From Candidatus Epulonipiscium fishelsonii (GTDB taxonomy: Bacteria > Bacillota > Clostridia > Lachnospirales > Cellulosilyticaceae): DNA of 52,453 bases. Shown here in pieces: positions 34,954-43,665 of this stretch. The DNA lies in assembly GCA_001983455.1 (NCBI GenBank), contig LJDB01000007.1, forward strand, positions 1 to 52,453, written 5' to 3'. The number at the start of each line of letters is the position of its first letter. Within the stretch, counting starts at the first letter, position 1. The notes under the pieces were generated by a model. That model did not search any database and had not been told where the DNA came from. It worked only from the letters and a program-made list of their open reading frames with translations. Made by a program: the position numbers and the translations under genes.

Positions 34954-35823
34954 ATGGAAAGTATCATAAAAAGTGTTGCTAGTCAAGTATTCAATACATC
35001 CAAAAATGAAATAATATTAAAAGAACGGTTAATGGGAGGACTATCAAATAAAATATTTATATTTGAATTAGATAAGAATTTATATACTTTTAGAATTTCA
35101 GGAAAAAATTCCGAAAAATTTGTTAACCGAGAAATAGAATATAAAAATATAGAACTTATAAAGTCTCTAAATATCAATAGTCAAAATATTTATTTTGATA
35201 CAGACACAGGATATAAGATTGCAAAATATGTTCCTGGATATATTTTAAGTAATTTTGAAAAACCAGAAAATTATTTAAAAGAAGTATCAAAACTTTTAAA
35301 GACTGTGCATACTTCAAATTTAAAATCAGAGAATAACTATGAACCGTATGAAAGACTACAAACTTATGAAGGTTATTTGAATGAATTTAATTATAAACAT
35401 GATGAATTATATATCCAGTTAAAAAACGAATTTTTTAAAAATAAAATATTTCTTGATACAACTACTCTAGTATTATGTCACAATGACTGTCAACTTTCAA
35501 ATATTGTTGTGGGGAAAGATAATACATATTTGTTAGATTGGGAATTTAGCGGAAATAACGACCCTTTTTATGATATTGCTTGTGTTGGAAATAAAGAAAT
35601 AGGACTAGGAATAAAATTACTAGGTATTTATCTTGGATATGAGCCAACCATTGATCAAAAAAATAGAGTCTATTTGTGGAGAATTTTTCAATATCTGCAA
35701 TGGTATAATGTAGCTCTTTATAAATATTTAATTGGACTTGGAGAAGAATTAAATATAAACTTTAAAGTTGTTGCTGATTTGTACTTAAAAAAAATAATAT
35801 ATTTATTTAAGTTAATAGAATAG
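34954..35823 (+). CDS. choline/ethanolamine kinase-like phosphotransferase (LicA-like)
   Basis: A 289-residue kinase-fold protein. The APH/ChoK catalytic motif is LCHNDCQLSNIVVG and the metal motif is YLLDWEFSGNNDPFYDIA. Related LicA proteins phosphorylate choline for teichoic acid or lipopolysaccharide decoration, and others act on thiamine or aminoglycosides. No cytidylyltransferase or other choline gene is adjacent. The ATG at 34954 is supported by TGAGGG at 34943-34948. A GTG 12 bp upstream lies in that site. Confidence 0.8.
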   Translation: MESIIKSVASQVFNTSKNEIILKERLMGGLSNKIFIFELDKNLYTFRISGKNSEKFVNREIEYKNIELIKSLNINSQNIYFDTDTGYKIAKYVPGYILSNFEKPENYLKEVSKLLKTVHTSNLKSENNYEPYERLQTYEGYLNEFNYKHDELYIQLKNEFFKNKIFLDTTTLVLCHNDCQLSNIVVGKDNTYLLDWEFSGNNDPFYDIACVGNKEIGLGIKLLGIYLGYEPTIDQKNRVYLWRIFQYLQWYNVALYKYLIGLGEELNINFKVVADLYLKKIIYLFKLIE

Positions 35824-35832
35824 AATTATGAG

Positions 35833-35858
35833 GACATCTTTTCTAGATGTCTTTTTTA
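35833..35858 (+). terminator. terminator after the LicA-like gene
   Basis: A 7-bp stem GACATCT (35833-35839) with AGATGTC (35845-35851), followed by six T. Confidence 0.85.
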
Positions 35859-35865
35859 TTATTTA

Positions 35866-35881
35866 TGACAAATAGTTGTCA
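35866..35881. promoter_or_regulatory. palindrome overlapping a -35-like box
   Basis: TGACAAATAGTTGTCA is a perfect 6+4+6 palindrome. Its right half, TTGTCA, could serve as the -35 box, with TATTTA at 35901-35906 as the -10 at a long 19-bp spacing. It is a candidate operator for the S-component gene downstream. Confidence 0.4.
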
Positions 35882-35985
35882 AGTAAATATTGAAATGATG
35901 TATTTAATTTTTTAAAAAATAATATATTAATAAAGTACTAGAAACTTGTAGGGAGGGCTTAAATAAATTAAGAAAGGAATTAACA

Positions 35986-36507
35986 TTGAAAACACAAGAC
36001 TTAGTAAAAATAGGACTATTATCTGCTTTATGTATGGTAGCTACATTTATAAAGATACCATTTGGTCAGGCAATGGTGCATTTAGGTAGTGCTGCAATTT
36101 TTACAACGGGAATATTATTTGGAAAAAAATATGCCTGTTTTGCAGGAGCAATAGGTTCTACCTTGTTTGATATCTTAATGGGAATGTCTGCTTATACATT
36201 GTGGTCATTTATAATTAAAGGAATAGCAGGTTTTTTAGTAGGAGCTATTTCTCATAATAAAACTTTAATAATTTGGTCAACTAAAGGTAATACTTATATA
36301 AGAGAACTTTTAAAAAATATCATGGCGATAGCAATCGCTGCTTTATGGACTTTAATAGGATATATTGTTGCGTGGAGTGTTGTGCTGGATAGCTTTGAAA
36401 TAGCATTGACCAACATACCTGCTTCATTATTATCTTCAGGATTAGGTTTAATTGTAGCAATTCCACTTTCTGCTTTGCTAAAAAGACCTCTGAATAAATA
36501 TATTTAA
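35986..36507 (+). CDS. ECF transporter S component
   Basis: A 173-residue membrane protein with five to six helices, the substrate-binding subunit of an energy-coupling-factor vitamin importer. Features are the N-terminal VKIGLLSALCMVATFIKIPFG and the GSAAIFTTGILFGKKYACFAGAIGSTLFDILMG region. It belongs to the broad COG4720-type group, and the vitamin cannot be assigned. No known riboswitch was recognised in the 160-nt leader. It starts at TTG 35986 behind GAAAGGA. The shared EcfA/EcfT genes must be elsewhere. Confidence 0.85.
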   Translation: MKTQDLVKIGLLSALCMVATFIKIPFGQAMVHLGSAAIFTTGILFGKKYACFAGAIGSTLFDILMGMSAYTLWSFIIKGIAGFLVGAISHNKTLIIWSTKGNTYIRELLKNIMAIAIAALWTLIGYIVAWSVVLDSFEIALTNIPASLLSSGLGLIVAIPLSALLKRPLNKYI

Positions 36508-36551
36508 AAAAATATATAAAAATATCCTAATCATTGAAATTCGGGCAACTC

Positions 36552-36580
36552 TTGCATATTTAACATAGCTATGCTATTCT
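36552..36580 (+). promoter_or_regulatory. promoter of secG
   Basis: TTGCAT at 36552-36557 and TATTCT at 36575-36580 with 17-bp spacing, 44 bp before the start codon. Confidence 0.65.
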
Positions 36581-36624
36581 ATTAGAGAAAAATGTAATAT
36601 AAAAAAGAATAGAGGGATGAAAAA

Positions 36625-36852
36625 ATGGAAATGATTTTAATAGCTATATTTGTGGTTTCATCATTAGCAATTATAATAATTGTATTGTTGCAAGAAGGAA
36701 AAACAGGTGGGCTTAGTGGGCTTACATCTGAAAATAGCGGAACTTATTGGGCGAAAAATAAAAAAAATACCCTAGAAGGTCGGTTTGAAAGATGGACAAA
36801 AATTATTGCTGGTCTATTTATGATTAGTGCATTATTATTAGGAGTGATTTAA
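36625..36852 (+). CDS. secG: preprotein translocase subunit SecG
   Basis: A 75-residue protein with two helices (LIAIFVVSSLAIIIIVLLQEG and IIAGLFMISALLLGVI) joined by the conserved GKTGGLSG and TYWAKNKKNTLEGR loop. It assists SecYE protein export. secG-rnr order is standard in Firmicutes. GAGGGATG precedes the ATG. Confidence 0.95.
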   Translation: MEMILIAIFVVSSLAIIIIVLLQEGKTGGLSGLTSENSGTYWAKNKKNTLEGRFERWTKIIAGLFMISALLLGVI

Positions 36853-36880
36853 AAGGCTGTTTTAGAACAGTCTTTTTTTA
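36852..36880 (+). terminator. hairpin between secG and rnr
   Basis: A 10-bp stem (36852-36861 with 36866-36875) with one G-T pair, TTAG loop and a run of T after it. It starts at the secG stop codon and may limit read-through into rnr. Confidence 0.75.
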
Positions 36881-36899
36881 GATAATAGAAAGGAAAAAT

Positions 36900-39083
36900 A
36901 TGGATAGAAAAAAAATCGTATTAAGCTTAATACAAGATCCTTCATTTGTAAGTATGAAATTGAAAGAAATAATGGTTACTTTAGGAGTACCATTTGAAGA
37001 TAGAAGTGAATTAGAGATAATATTAAATGAACTAGTTCAAGAAGGAAAAATTAGGCAAAATAAAAAAGGCAGATATAAAAAAGTAAAAAGAAATCGAGAG
37101 GAAGAAAAAACACATTATATAGGAACTTTTTCTTCTAACTTTAGAGGATTTGGTTTTGTCGAAATAGAGGATGAAGAAAACGACATTTTTATTCCTAGTA
37201 ATGCTGTTAATGGAGCATTGCATAAAGATAAAGTGTTGTGTAAAATAATTAAGCAAGGAGATAAAAATAGAAAAACAGAAGGAGAAGTTGTTGAAATAAT
37301 AGAACGTAGTCAACATCTTGTTGGTATATATAAGCAAAACAAAACTTTTAGCTTTGTTGAACTTGATGAGCCAAAGATTAAAGAAGAAATTTTTATTCCT
37401 AAGCAATATAGAAATGGAGCAGTTGAAGGGCATAAGGTCTTAGTGGAATTAACTAATCCTGAAAAAGGTAAGAAGAATCCCCAAGGAAAAATTATAGAAG
37501 TCCTAGGCCATGTAAATGATCCTGGTGTGGATATTTTGTCGATTATATATGAATTTGATTTGCCTATGGAATTTCCAAATGAAGTTATGAAAGAAGTCTC
37601 AACAATATCAGAAAACGTTTTAGAAGAAGATAAACAAGGTAGAACAGATTTAAGAAACATACAAATGGTAACAATTGATGGTGAAGATGCCAAAGACCTT
37701 GATGATGCAGTATCACTAGAAATACTAGAAAATGGAATTTATAGATTAGGAGTGCATATTGCAGATGTTACGCACTATGTTAAAGAAAAAAGTGAATTAG
37801 ATAAAGAAGCTTTGGAAAGAGGAACAAGTATATATTTAGTTGATAGAGTAATTCCAATGTTACCACATAAGTTGAGTAATGGAATTTGTTCGTTAAATGC
37901 GGGTGTGGATAGACTATCTTTAAGTTGTATAATGGATATTGATGTAAAAGGAAATGTAATTTCTCATGAAATATTAGAAACCGTTATTAATATAGATGAA
38001 CGTATGAGCTATACTCAAGTAAAAAAAATCTTGATGGATGAAGATGAACAATTAAAACTAAGATATCAAGATCTTTTAAGTATGTTTTATAATATGGAAA
38101 AACTTGCTGCAATCTTGAGAAATAAACGGAAAAGAAGAGGTGCACTTGACTTTGATTTTCCTGAAGCTAAAATATTATTGGATGCTAAAGGGAAACCGCT
38201 TGAAATTAAAGAGTATGACAGGAATGTTGCAACAAAATTGATTGAAGAGTTTATGTTAGTTTGTAATGAAACAATTGCCGAAGATTATTTTTGGCAAGAA
38301 AAACCTTTTGTATATCGTTCCCATGAAAATCCAGATCATGAAAAAATAATTAATTTAAACAAAGTGATAAAAAGTTTTGGACATGAAAAAATAAAAGGCG
38401 AAAAAATTTATCCTAAAGACTTACAAAAAGTACTGGATGATATTACTGACTTACCTGAAGAAAATATAATTAGTACACTATTACTAAGATCCTTAAAACA
38501 AGCAAAATATACCGAAGAATGTATAGGTCATTTTGGATTGGCTGCAAAATATTATTGTCATTTTACGTCACCTATTAGAAGATATCCTGACTTACAAATT
38601 CACAGAATAATAAAATATAATATTCATAACAAACTTAAAGGTCACAAAGAAGCAGAAATTGCAAATATACTTACTCATGTTGCAAAACATTCTTCTGCAA
38701 GAGAAAGAAGAGCAGAAGAAGCAGAGCGTGAAACTATTAAGTTGAAAAAGGTAGAGTTTATGGCAAGCCGAGTGGGTGAAAAATTTGAAGGTATTATTAA
38801 TGGGATAACTTCTTGGGGAATTTATGTACAATTACCAAACACCATTGAGGGGCTAATTCATGTTAATGATATGTGGGATGATTATTATATCTATGATGCA
38901 GATAGACATAGATTTATAGGAGAAGATACAAGAAAAATTTATCAACTAGGAGATAAAATAAAAGTAAAAATAACAGGAGTTGATACTAAGACTAGAACTA
39001 TTAGTTTTGCAATTGATATTGATGAAACTCTGGAAGAAGACGAAGATTTAGAATATAAATATCCAGAAATATTTGGTAATTAG
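36900..39083 (+). CDS. rnr: ribonuclease R
   Basis: A 727-residue 3'-5' exoribonuclease able to degrade structured RNA. An N-terminal winged helix is followed by two cold-shock domains (FRGFGFVEIEDEENDIFIP), the RNB catalytic core with clustered aspartates GEDAKDLDDAVSLE, and a C-terminal S1 domain (GEKFEGIINGITSWGIYVQL). The usual next gene smpB is absent here. hemW follows 22 bp later instead. Confidence 0.95.
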   Translation: MDRKKIVLSLIQDPSFVSMKLKEIMVTLGVPFEDRSELEIILNELVQEGKIRQNKKGRYKKVKRNREEEKTHYIGTFSSNFRGFGFVEIEDEENDIFIPSNAVNGALHKDKVLCKIIKQGDKNRKTEGEVVEIIERSQHLVGIYKQNKTFSFVELDEPKIKEEIFIPKQYRNGAVEGHKVLVELTNPEKGKKNPQGKIIEVLGHVNDPGVDILSIIYEFDLPMEFPNEVMKEVSTISENVLEEDKQGRTDLRNIQMVTIDGEDAKDLDDAVSLEILENGIYRLGVHIADVTHYVKEKSELDKEALERGTSIYLVDRVIPMLPHKLSNGICSLNAGVDRLSLSCIMDIDVKGNVISHEILETVINIDERMSYTQVKKILMDEDEQLKLRYQDLLSMFYNMEKLAAILRNKRKRRGALDFDFPEAKILLDAKGKPLEIKEYDRNVATKLIEEFMLVCNETIAEDYFWQEKPFVYRSHENPDHEKIINLNKVIKSFGHEKIKGEKIYPKDLQKVLDDITDLPEENIISTLLLRSLKQAKYTEECIGHFGLAAKYYCHFTSPIRRYPDLQIHRIIKYNIHNKLKGHKEAEIANILTHVAKHSSARERRAEEAERETIKLKKVEFMASRVGEKFEGIINGITSWGIYVQLPNTIEGLIHVNDMWDDYYIYDADRHRFIGEDTRKIYQLGDKIKVKITGVDTKTRTISFAIDIDETLEEDEDLEYKYPEIFGN

Positions 39084-39105
39084 AAAATAACAAGGAGTAA
39101 CCGTA

Positions 39106-40239
39106 GTGGAATTAGGGTTATATGTACACATACCGTTTTGTAAGTCAAAATGTCATTATTGCGATTTTTTGTCTTACTCAAGGATGGATTTAGTTGAAGA
39201 ATATGTTAATGCACTAAATAAAGAGATAAAATCTTATGGCCAGTTATTTAAAAATACACAAATTCAAAGTATATTTATTGGAGGAGGGACACCAACAGTG
39301 TTGCCTCCTTACTTACTAGAGCAAATATATAATTGTATTGTAGATAACTTTGTTTTAAGTGAAGACTGTGAATGGACTATAGAGGCAAATCCTGACACTG
39401 TAACAAATGAACAAGTGGTTCTGTTTAGAAAGTACCCTATTAATAGGATAAGCCTGGGGCTACAAGCTGTACAGGACTACCATTTGAAAAATATAGGAAG
39501 GGTTCATTCTTTTAAGCAGTGGGAAAATGCTATTTTCTTGTTAAAATCAAATGGCATAACTAATATAAATACAGATTTGATATTTGGACTACCTAACCAA
39601 ACTTTACAAGAATGGGAAGAAAGTTTGAATACTGTTGTTAAATATAATATACCACATATTTCTGCTTATTCTCTTACATTAGAAGGTGATACCAAGTTTA
39701 CCAAAATGTATGAAAAAGGGGAATTAACATTAGCAGATGAAACTTTGGACCGACAAATGTATAATATAGCCAAAGATATTTTAAATAGTTATAATCACTA
39801 TGAGATTTCCAATTGGGCTAAAAACGGTAAAGAATGTAAACATAATATTTTGTATTGGAAACAAAAACAATATATTGGAGTTGGTCTTGGAGCTTCTGGA
39901 TATATTAGTTCGTCTAGGTATACTAATATTAGAAATTTAAAAGACTATATAATGAATATAAACAATAATAATTTATCTGTACAAGAGGGAAATGAATATA
40001 TTACACCACGTATGCAACAAGAAGAGTTTATGTTTTTAGGACTGCGAATGCGTAGTGGTATAGATATAAACGAATTTCAAAAATTGTTTGGCGTTGAAAT
40101 TTATGATATATTTGGAAATCAGATTGATAGGTGGATAAAACAGGGTGTAATTAGAAATAATAATAACAACATTCTAAATTTGACTGATTATGGGATAGAT
40201 ATATCTAATATAATTTTTGCATCGTTTTTAAATATATAA
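39106..40239 (+). CDS. hemW: HemW-like radical SAM protein
   Basis: A 377-residue radical SAM protein, often named coproporphyrinogen III oxidase-like but acting as a heme chaperone in characterised members. The cluster motif is CKSKCHYCDF (CxxxCxxC). The SAM-binding IFIGGGTPT, the NRISLGLQAVQD segment and a C-terminal HemN-type winged helix (ITPRMQQEEFMFLGLRM) follow. The start is GTG 39106 behind AAGGAG. In Firmicutes hemW commonly precedes hrcA, as here with fbp between. Confidence 0.92.
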   Translation: MELGLYVHIPFCKSKCHYCDFLSYSRMDLVEEYVNALNKEIKSYGQLFKNTQIQSIFIGGGTPTVLPPYLLEQIYNCIVDNFVLSEDCEWTIEANPDTVTNEQVVLFRKYPINRISLGLQAVQDYHLKNIGRVHSFKQWENAIFLLKSNGITNINTDLIFGLPNQTLQEWEESLNTVVKYNIPHISAYSLTLEGDTKFTKMYEKGELTLADETLDRQMYNIAKDILNSYNHYEISNWAKNGKECKHNILYWKQKQYIGVGLGASGYISSSRYTNIRNLKDYIMNINNNNLSVQEGNEYITPRMQQEEFMFLGLRMRSGIDINEFQKLFGVEIYDIFGNQIDRWIKQGVIRNNNNNILNLTDYGIDISNIIFASFLNI

Positions 40240-40257
40240 ATACAAAGGAAAATAACT

Positions 40258-42207
40258 ATGATAGACTACAAAATAAAATACTTAAAAAAGCTTGCAGAGT
40301 TATATCCGAATATTGCTTCAGCTTCAACGGAAATTATTAATTTACAATCTATCTTAAATTTGCCTAAAGGTACTGAACATTTTTTATCTGATGTTCATGG
40401 TGAACATGAAGCCTTTTTGCATGTGTTAAAAAATAGTTCAGGAACAGTTAGAAGAAAAATAAACGAAATATTTGGTCATACTCTACCAAATAAAGATAAA
40501 AGGAATTTAGCAACATTGATATATTACCCAAAAGAAAAAATGAACTTGTTGCTTTTAGAGGCTGAAGATAAAAATGAATGGTATCGTATAATGCTATTTA
40601 GATTAATCAAAGTTTGTCAAAGTGTTAGTAGTAAATATACACGTTCAAAAGTTAGAAAAGCTCTTCCACGTGAATTTGCATATGTAATTGAAGAATTGAT
40701 TACAGAAAAAGTGGAGGTACATGACAAGGAAAGCTATTATAACTCGATTGTTAGTACTATTATAGACACAAAAAGAGCGGAGCTTTTTATAATTGCATTG
40801 AGTGAATTAATTCAAAGATTAATAATTGACCATCTACACATTGTAGGGGACATATATGATAGAGGTAATGGTGCACCTCAAATAATGGATAAGCTCTTAG
40901 AGTATCATTCGTTGGATATTCAATGGGGAAACCATGACGTATTATGGATGGGTGCCGCCGCTGGACATTGGGCATGTATTGCTAATGTAGTACGCATTTG
41001 TGTTAGATATGGAAATCTTGATACATTGAAAGAAGGATATGGAATAAATCTGTTGCCTTTAGCAACATATGCTATGGACAACTATAAAGATGATAACTGT
41101 GAATGTTTTAAGCTGAAGGCAACAAATAACGCTAAGGAAGATGATTTAAATTTAAAAATTCATAAAGCTATCACGATTTTACAATTTAAAATTGAAGGCC
41201 AATTGATATCAGAAAATAAAGAATTTGGACTAGAAGACAGGAATTTGTTGCATAAGATAAACTACGAAAATAAAACTATTGTAATAAAAGACAAAACTTA
41301 TAATATAAAAGATAGCAATTTTCCAACAGTGGACAAATCTAGTCCTTATACACTAACTATTGAAGAAAAAGAAGTAATGGACAAATTAAGTTACTCATTT
41401 TTAAACTGTGAAAAATTGCAAAAACACGTAAAATTATTGTTATCTAAAGGTGGCCTTTATAAAATATATAATAATAATTTATTATATCATGGTTGCATGT
41501 TATTAGAAAATGATGGAAGTTTTAAAAAGATAAGGTTTTTAGGCAAAGAGTTTTATGGCAAGGCATGGTTTGACTTTTTAGAGAGTTATATAAGAAAAGG
41601 TCTTTTCTCAGAAAATTATCAAGAAAGAAAATTTGGCAAAAATATGATGTGGTATACTTGGTTGCATAAAAACTCACCAATATTTGGTAAGGATAAAATG
41701 GCAACATTTGAAAGGTATCTTGTGAAAGAAAAAGAAATTTATGTAGAGAAAAAAAATCCATATTATTTATATTGTGAAAATGAGGAAGTAATAGATAATA
41801 TAATAAAAAATTTTGGGCTTGATCCTGCTAAAGCTCATGTTATAAATGGTCATGTGCCTGTGAAAGTGAAGCAAGGCGAGCATCCTATAAAATGTAACGG
41901 AAAATTATTTATAATTGATGGAGGATTTTCAAAAGCTTATCAAAATGAAACTGGGATTGCAGGGTATACTTTGATTTACAATAGTCACGGTTTAATTTTG
42001 GTATCTCACAAGCCTTTTACAAATACGGAAGATGCTATATTAGAAGACACAGATATAAATACGGATACAATAAAAATAGTAAAAGCAAACAAAAGGGAAC
42101 TAGTTGGAGATACTGATGTAGGGATTAAAATGAAAGAAACAATAGCAGATTTATATGAGTTATTAGAAGCGTATAGAGAAGGTATTTTAATTGAACAGCA
42201 GTTATAG
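40258..42207 (+). CDS. fbp: class III fructose-1,6-bisphosphatase
   Basis: A 649-residue Firmicutes-type FBPase of gluconeogenesis. It has a calcineurin-like metal site: FLSDVHGEHEAF near residue 42, HIVGDIYDRG near 195, WGNHD near 223, and NGHVPVK near the C-terminus. Length matches class III enzymes. AAAGGAAAA precedes the ATG. It has no pathway neighbours in the window. Confidence 0.95.
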   Translation: MIDYKIKYLKKLAELYPNIASASTEIINLQSILNLPKGTEHFLSDVHGEHEAFLHVLKNSSGTVRRKINEIFGHTLPNKDKRNLATLIYYPKEKMNLLLLEAEDKNEWYRIMLFRLIKVCQSVSSKYTRSKVRKALPREFAYVIEELITEKVEVHDKESYYNSIVSTIIDTKRAELFIIALSELIQRLIIDHLHIVGDIYDRGNGAPQIMDKLLEYHSLDIQWGNHDVLWMGAAAGHWACIANVVRICVRYGNLDTLKEGYGINLLPLATYAMDNYKDDNCECFKLKATNNAKEDDLNLKIHKAITILQFKIEGQLISENKEFGLEDRNLLHKINYENKTIVIKDKTYNIKDSNFPTVDKSSPYTLTIEEKEVMDKLSYSFLNCEKLQKHVKLLLSKGGLYKIYNNNLLYHGCMLLENDGSFKKIRFLGKEFYGKAWFDFLESYIRKGLFSENYQERKFGKNMMWYTWLHKNSPIFGKDKMATFERYLVKEKEIYVEKKNPYYLYCENEEVIDNIIKNFGLDPAKAHVINGHVPVKVKQGEHPIKCNGKLFIIDGGFSKAYQNETGIAGYTLIYNSHGLILVSHKPFTNTEDAILEDTDINTDTIKIVKANKRELVGDTDVGIKMKETIADLYELLEAYREGILIEQQL

Positions 42208-42294
42208 CAAGCTCTAGTGGCTTCAAAAAAACTCAAAAAATATAGACCATATTTGCTGTTAAAAAATAAATTTAAAAAATTTTTAAAAAAGGTA

Positions 42295-42323
42295 TTGACA
42301 TTTGCAATATATAGTGGTACAGT
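42295..42323 (+). promoter_or_regulatory. heat-shock operon promoter
   Basis: TTGACA at 42295-42300 and TACAGT at 42318-42323, 17-bp spacing, with CIRCE 11 bp downstream. Confidence 0.8.
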
Positions 42324-42333
42324 TTAAAAGTAG

Positions 42334-42360
42334 TTAGCACTCTATTCAGGTGAGTGCTAA
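42334..42360 (+). promoter_or_regulatory. CIRCE operator
   Basis: TTAGCACTC, 9-nt spacer, GAGTGCTAA is an exact match to the CIRCE consensus. HrcA, encoded directly downstream, binds it and represses hrcA-grpE-dnaK until heat shock, so the operon is autoregulated. Confidence 0.97.
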
Positions 42361-42378
42361 CAAAAAGGAAGTGAACAA

Positions 42379-43404
42379 ATGAATGAAGAGCAACCAATGA
42401 ATGAAAGGCAAACTCGTATTCTTGAAGCTATAATTCAAGATTACATACAAACAGGTGATCCAGTAGGTTCCCGTACACTTTCAAGAAAATATGATTTAGG
42501 TGTAAGTTCCGCAACAATTAGGAATGAAATGGCTGATTTAGAAGAACTAGGGCTTATTGTTCAACCCTATACATCAGCTGGAAGAATTCCTTCTGACAAA
42601 GGATATAGGTTATATGTTGATAATTTAATGAACAGACCAAATATTGCTCCGGACTTACAAGAAATTATTGTCAATATGTTGCAAGTCAAAATGAATACGA
42701 TTGATACTTTGCTTGAAGAGACTGCACGTCTTGTGGCTATGATGACAAATTATGCAACGGTTGCAACTACATCTCCTATACAAGAAATTGAAATTAAACA
42801 TATTCAGCTTGTGCCAGTTGATTACAAAAGTGTGGCTTGTGTAATTGTTACAAATACAACTATAGTAAAACATCATATAATATCAACGCCAATGCAGGTA
42901 GACTATGAATTATGCTTAGTTTTATCAAACTTTCTAAATGATTATTTAGGTGGAACCACTCTAAATAATCTAAACAATAAAGACTGGCAAGAAATGGCTA
43001 AGAAACTACCTGAACATAAGCAATTAATTTTGGATATAGCAAATGCTATAGTTTCAACTTTACAAGATGAAACTACAAATACATTCACAAAAGGGGCTAC
43101 TAATATTTTGGCCTTCCAAGAATTTAATGATATATCTAAAGCTAAGGAACTTCTAGAGCTTCTAGAAGAGAAACCTTATTTAATAAATCTACTATCTAAG
43201 AAGAATGGAACGACTATTTGCATAGGAGAAGAAAATAATCTTGAACCTATGAAACAATGTAGTTTAATCACAACAACTTATAAACTAGGTGAATACACCT
43301 TGGGAACAATAGGAATTATTGGTCCCAAACGTATGGATTATGGACAAGTAATTTCTTTACTTGAACATATTGCCTATCAAATAACAAATATGGTAGATAA
43401 TTAG
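42379..43404 (+). CDS. hrcA: heat-inducible transcription repressor HrcA
   Basis: A 341-residue repressor. The N-terminal winged helix (MNERQTRILEAIIQDYIQTGDPVGSRTLSRKYDLGVSSATIRNEMADLEELG) and DKGYRLYVDNLM are signatures, and the C-terminal GTIGIIGPKRMDYGQVISLLEHIA is intact. The ATG at 42379 follows AAAGGAAGTG. ATG 42397 is an alternative. A perfect CIRCE lies 18 bp upstream. Confidence 0.96.
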   Translation: MNEEQPMNERQTRILEAIIQDYIQTGDPVGSRTLSRKYDLGVSSATIRNEMADLEELGLIVQPYTSAGRIPSDKGYRLYVDNLMNRPNIAPDLQEIIVNMLQVKMNTIDTLLEETARLVAMMTNYATVATTSPIQEIEIKHIQLVPVDYKSVACVIVTNTTIVKHHIISTPMQVDYELCLVLSNFLNDYLGGTTLNNLNNKDWQEMAKKLPEHKQLILDIANAIVSTLQDETTNTFTKGATNILAFQEFNDISKAKELLELLEEKPYLINLLSKKNGTTICIGEENNLEPMKQCSLITTTYKLGEYTLGTIGIIGPKRMDYGQVISLLEHIAYQITNMVDN

Positions 43405-43590
43405 GAAGGGAAGGATTTGTCAATTACTCCTACTTGTAAGAAGTGGAGCAGTCAACCTGATTTTGTAAATTTAATCTAAAAGTTATTATAACATTGTCTA
43501 AGGATACCTAACACTGATTTTTAGTAATTAGAAAAAGAAGTGATATACTAAATAATAGTATATGTATTAAATATAAGAGTTTATTAACAG
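43405..43590 (+). other. hrcA-grpE spacer with hairpins
   Basis: Right after hrcA a hairpin pairs CTCC-t-ACTT (43427-43435) with AAGTGGAG (43441-43448), preceded by CAATT. Further on, ATATACTA (43543-43550) and TAGTATAT (43556-43563) form an 8-bp inverted repeat. No clear promoter pair. The first hairpin resembles that in the grpE leader. Confidence 0.5.
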
Positions 43591-43665
43591 AAAGGAGAAT
43601 GCAAGGAATGTAGGACGCAATTCCTCTCCCACTTATGGAAGTGAGAGTATCCTTGCTAATTCAAG
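43591..43665 (+). promoter_or_regulatory. structured grpE leader with displaced ribosome binding site
   Basis: AAAGGAG at 43591-43597 is a strong ribosome site but lies about 70 nt before the grpE ATG at 43666. Between them GCAAGGA (43601-43607) pairs exactly with TCCTTGC (43650-43656). Inside, CTCcCACTT (43626-43634) pairs with AAGTGaGAG (43639-43647). Folding would bring the site to about 12 nt from the ATG. The minimal frame at 43599 (MQGM, then stop) is too close to the site to be useful. The 3' part, ending in TTCAAG, recalls right ends of IS200/IS605-type elements. That resemblance is from memory. Confidence 0.55.
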
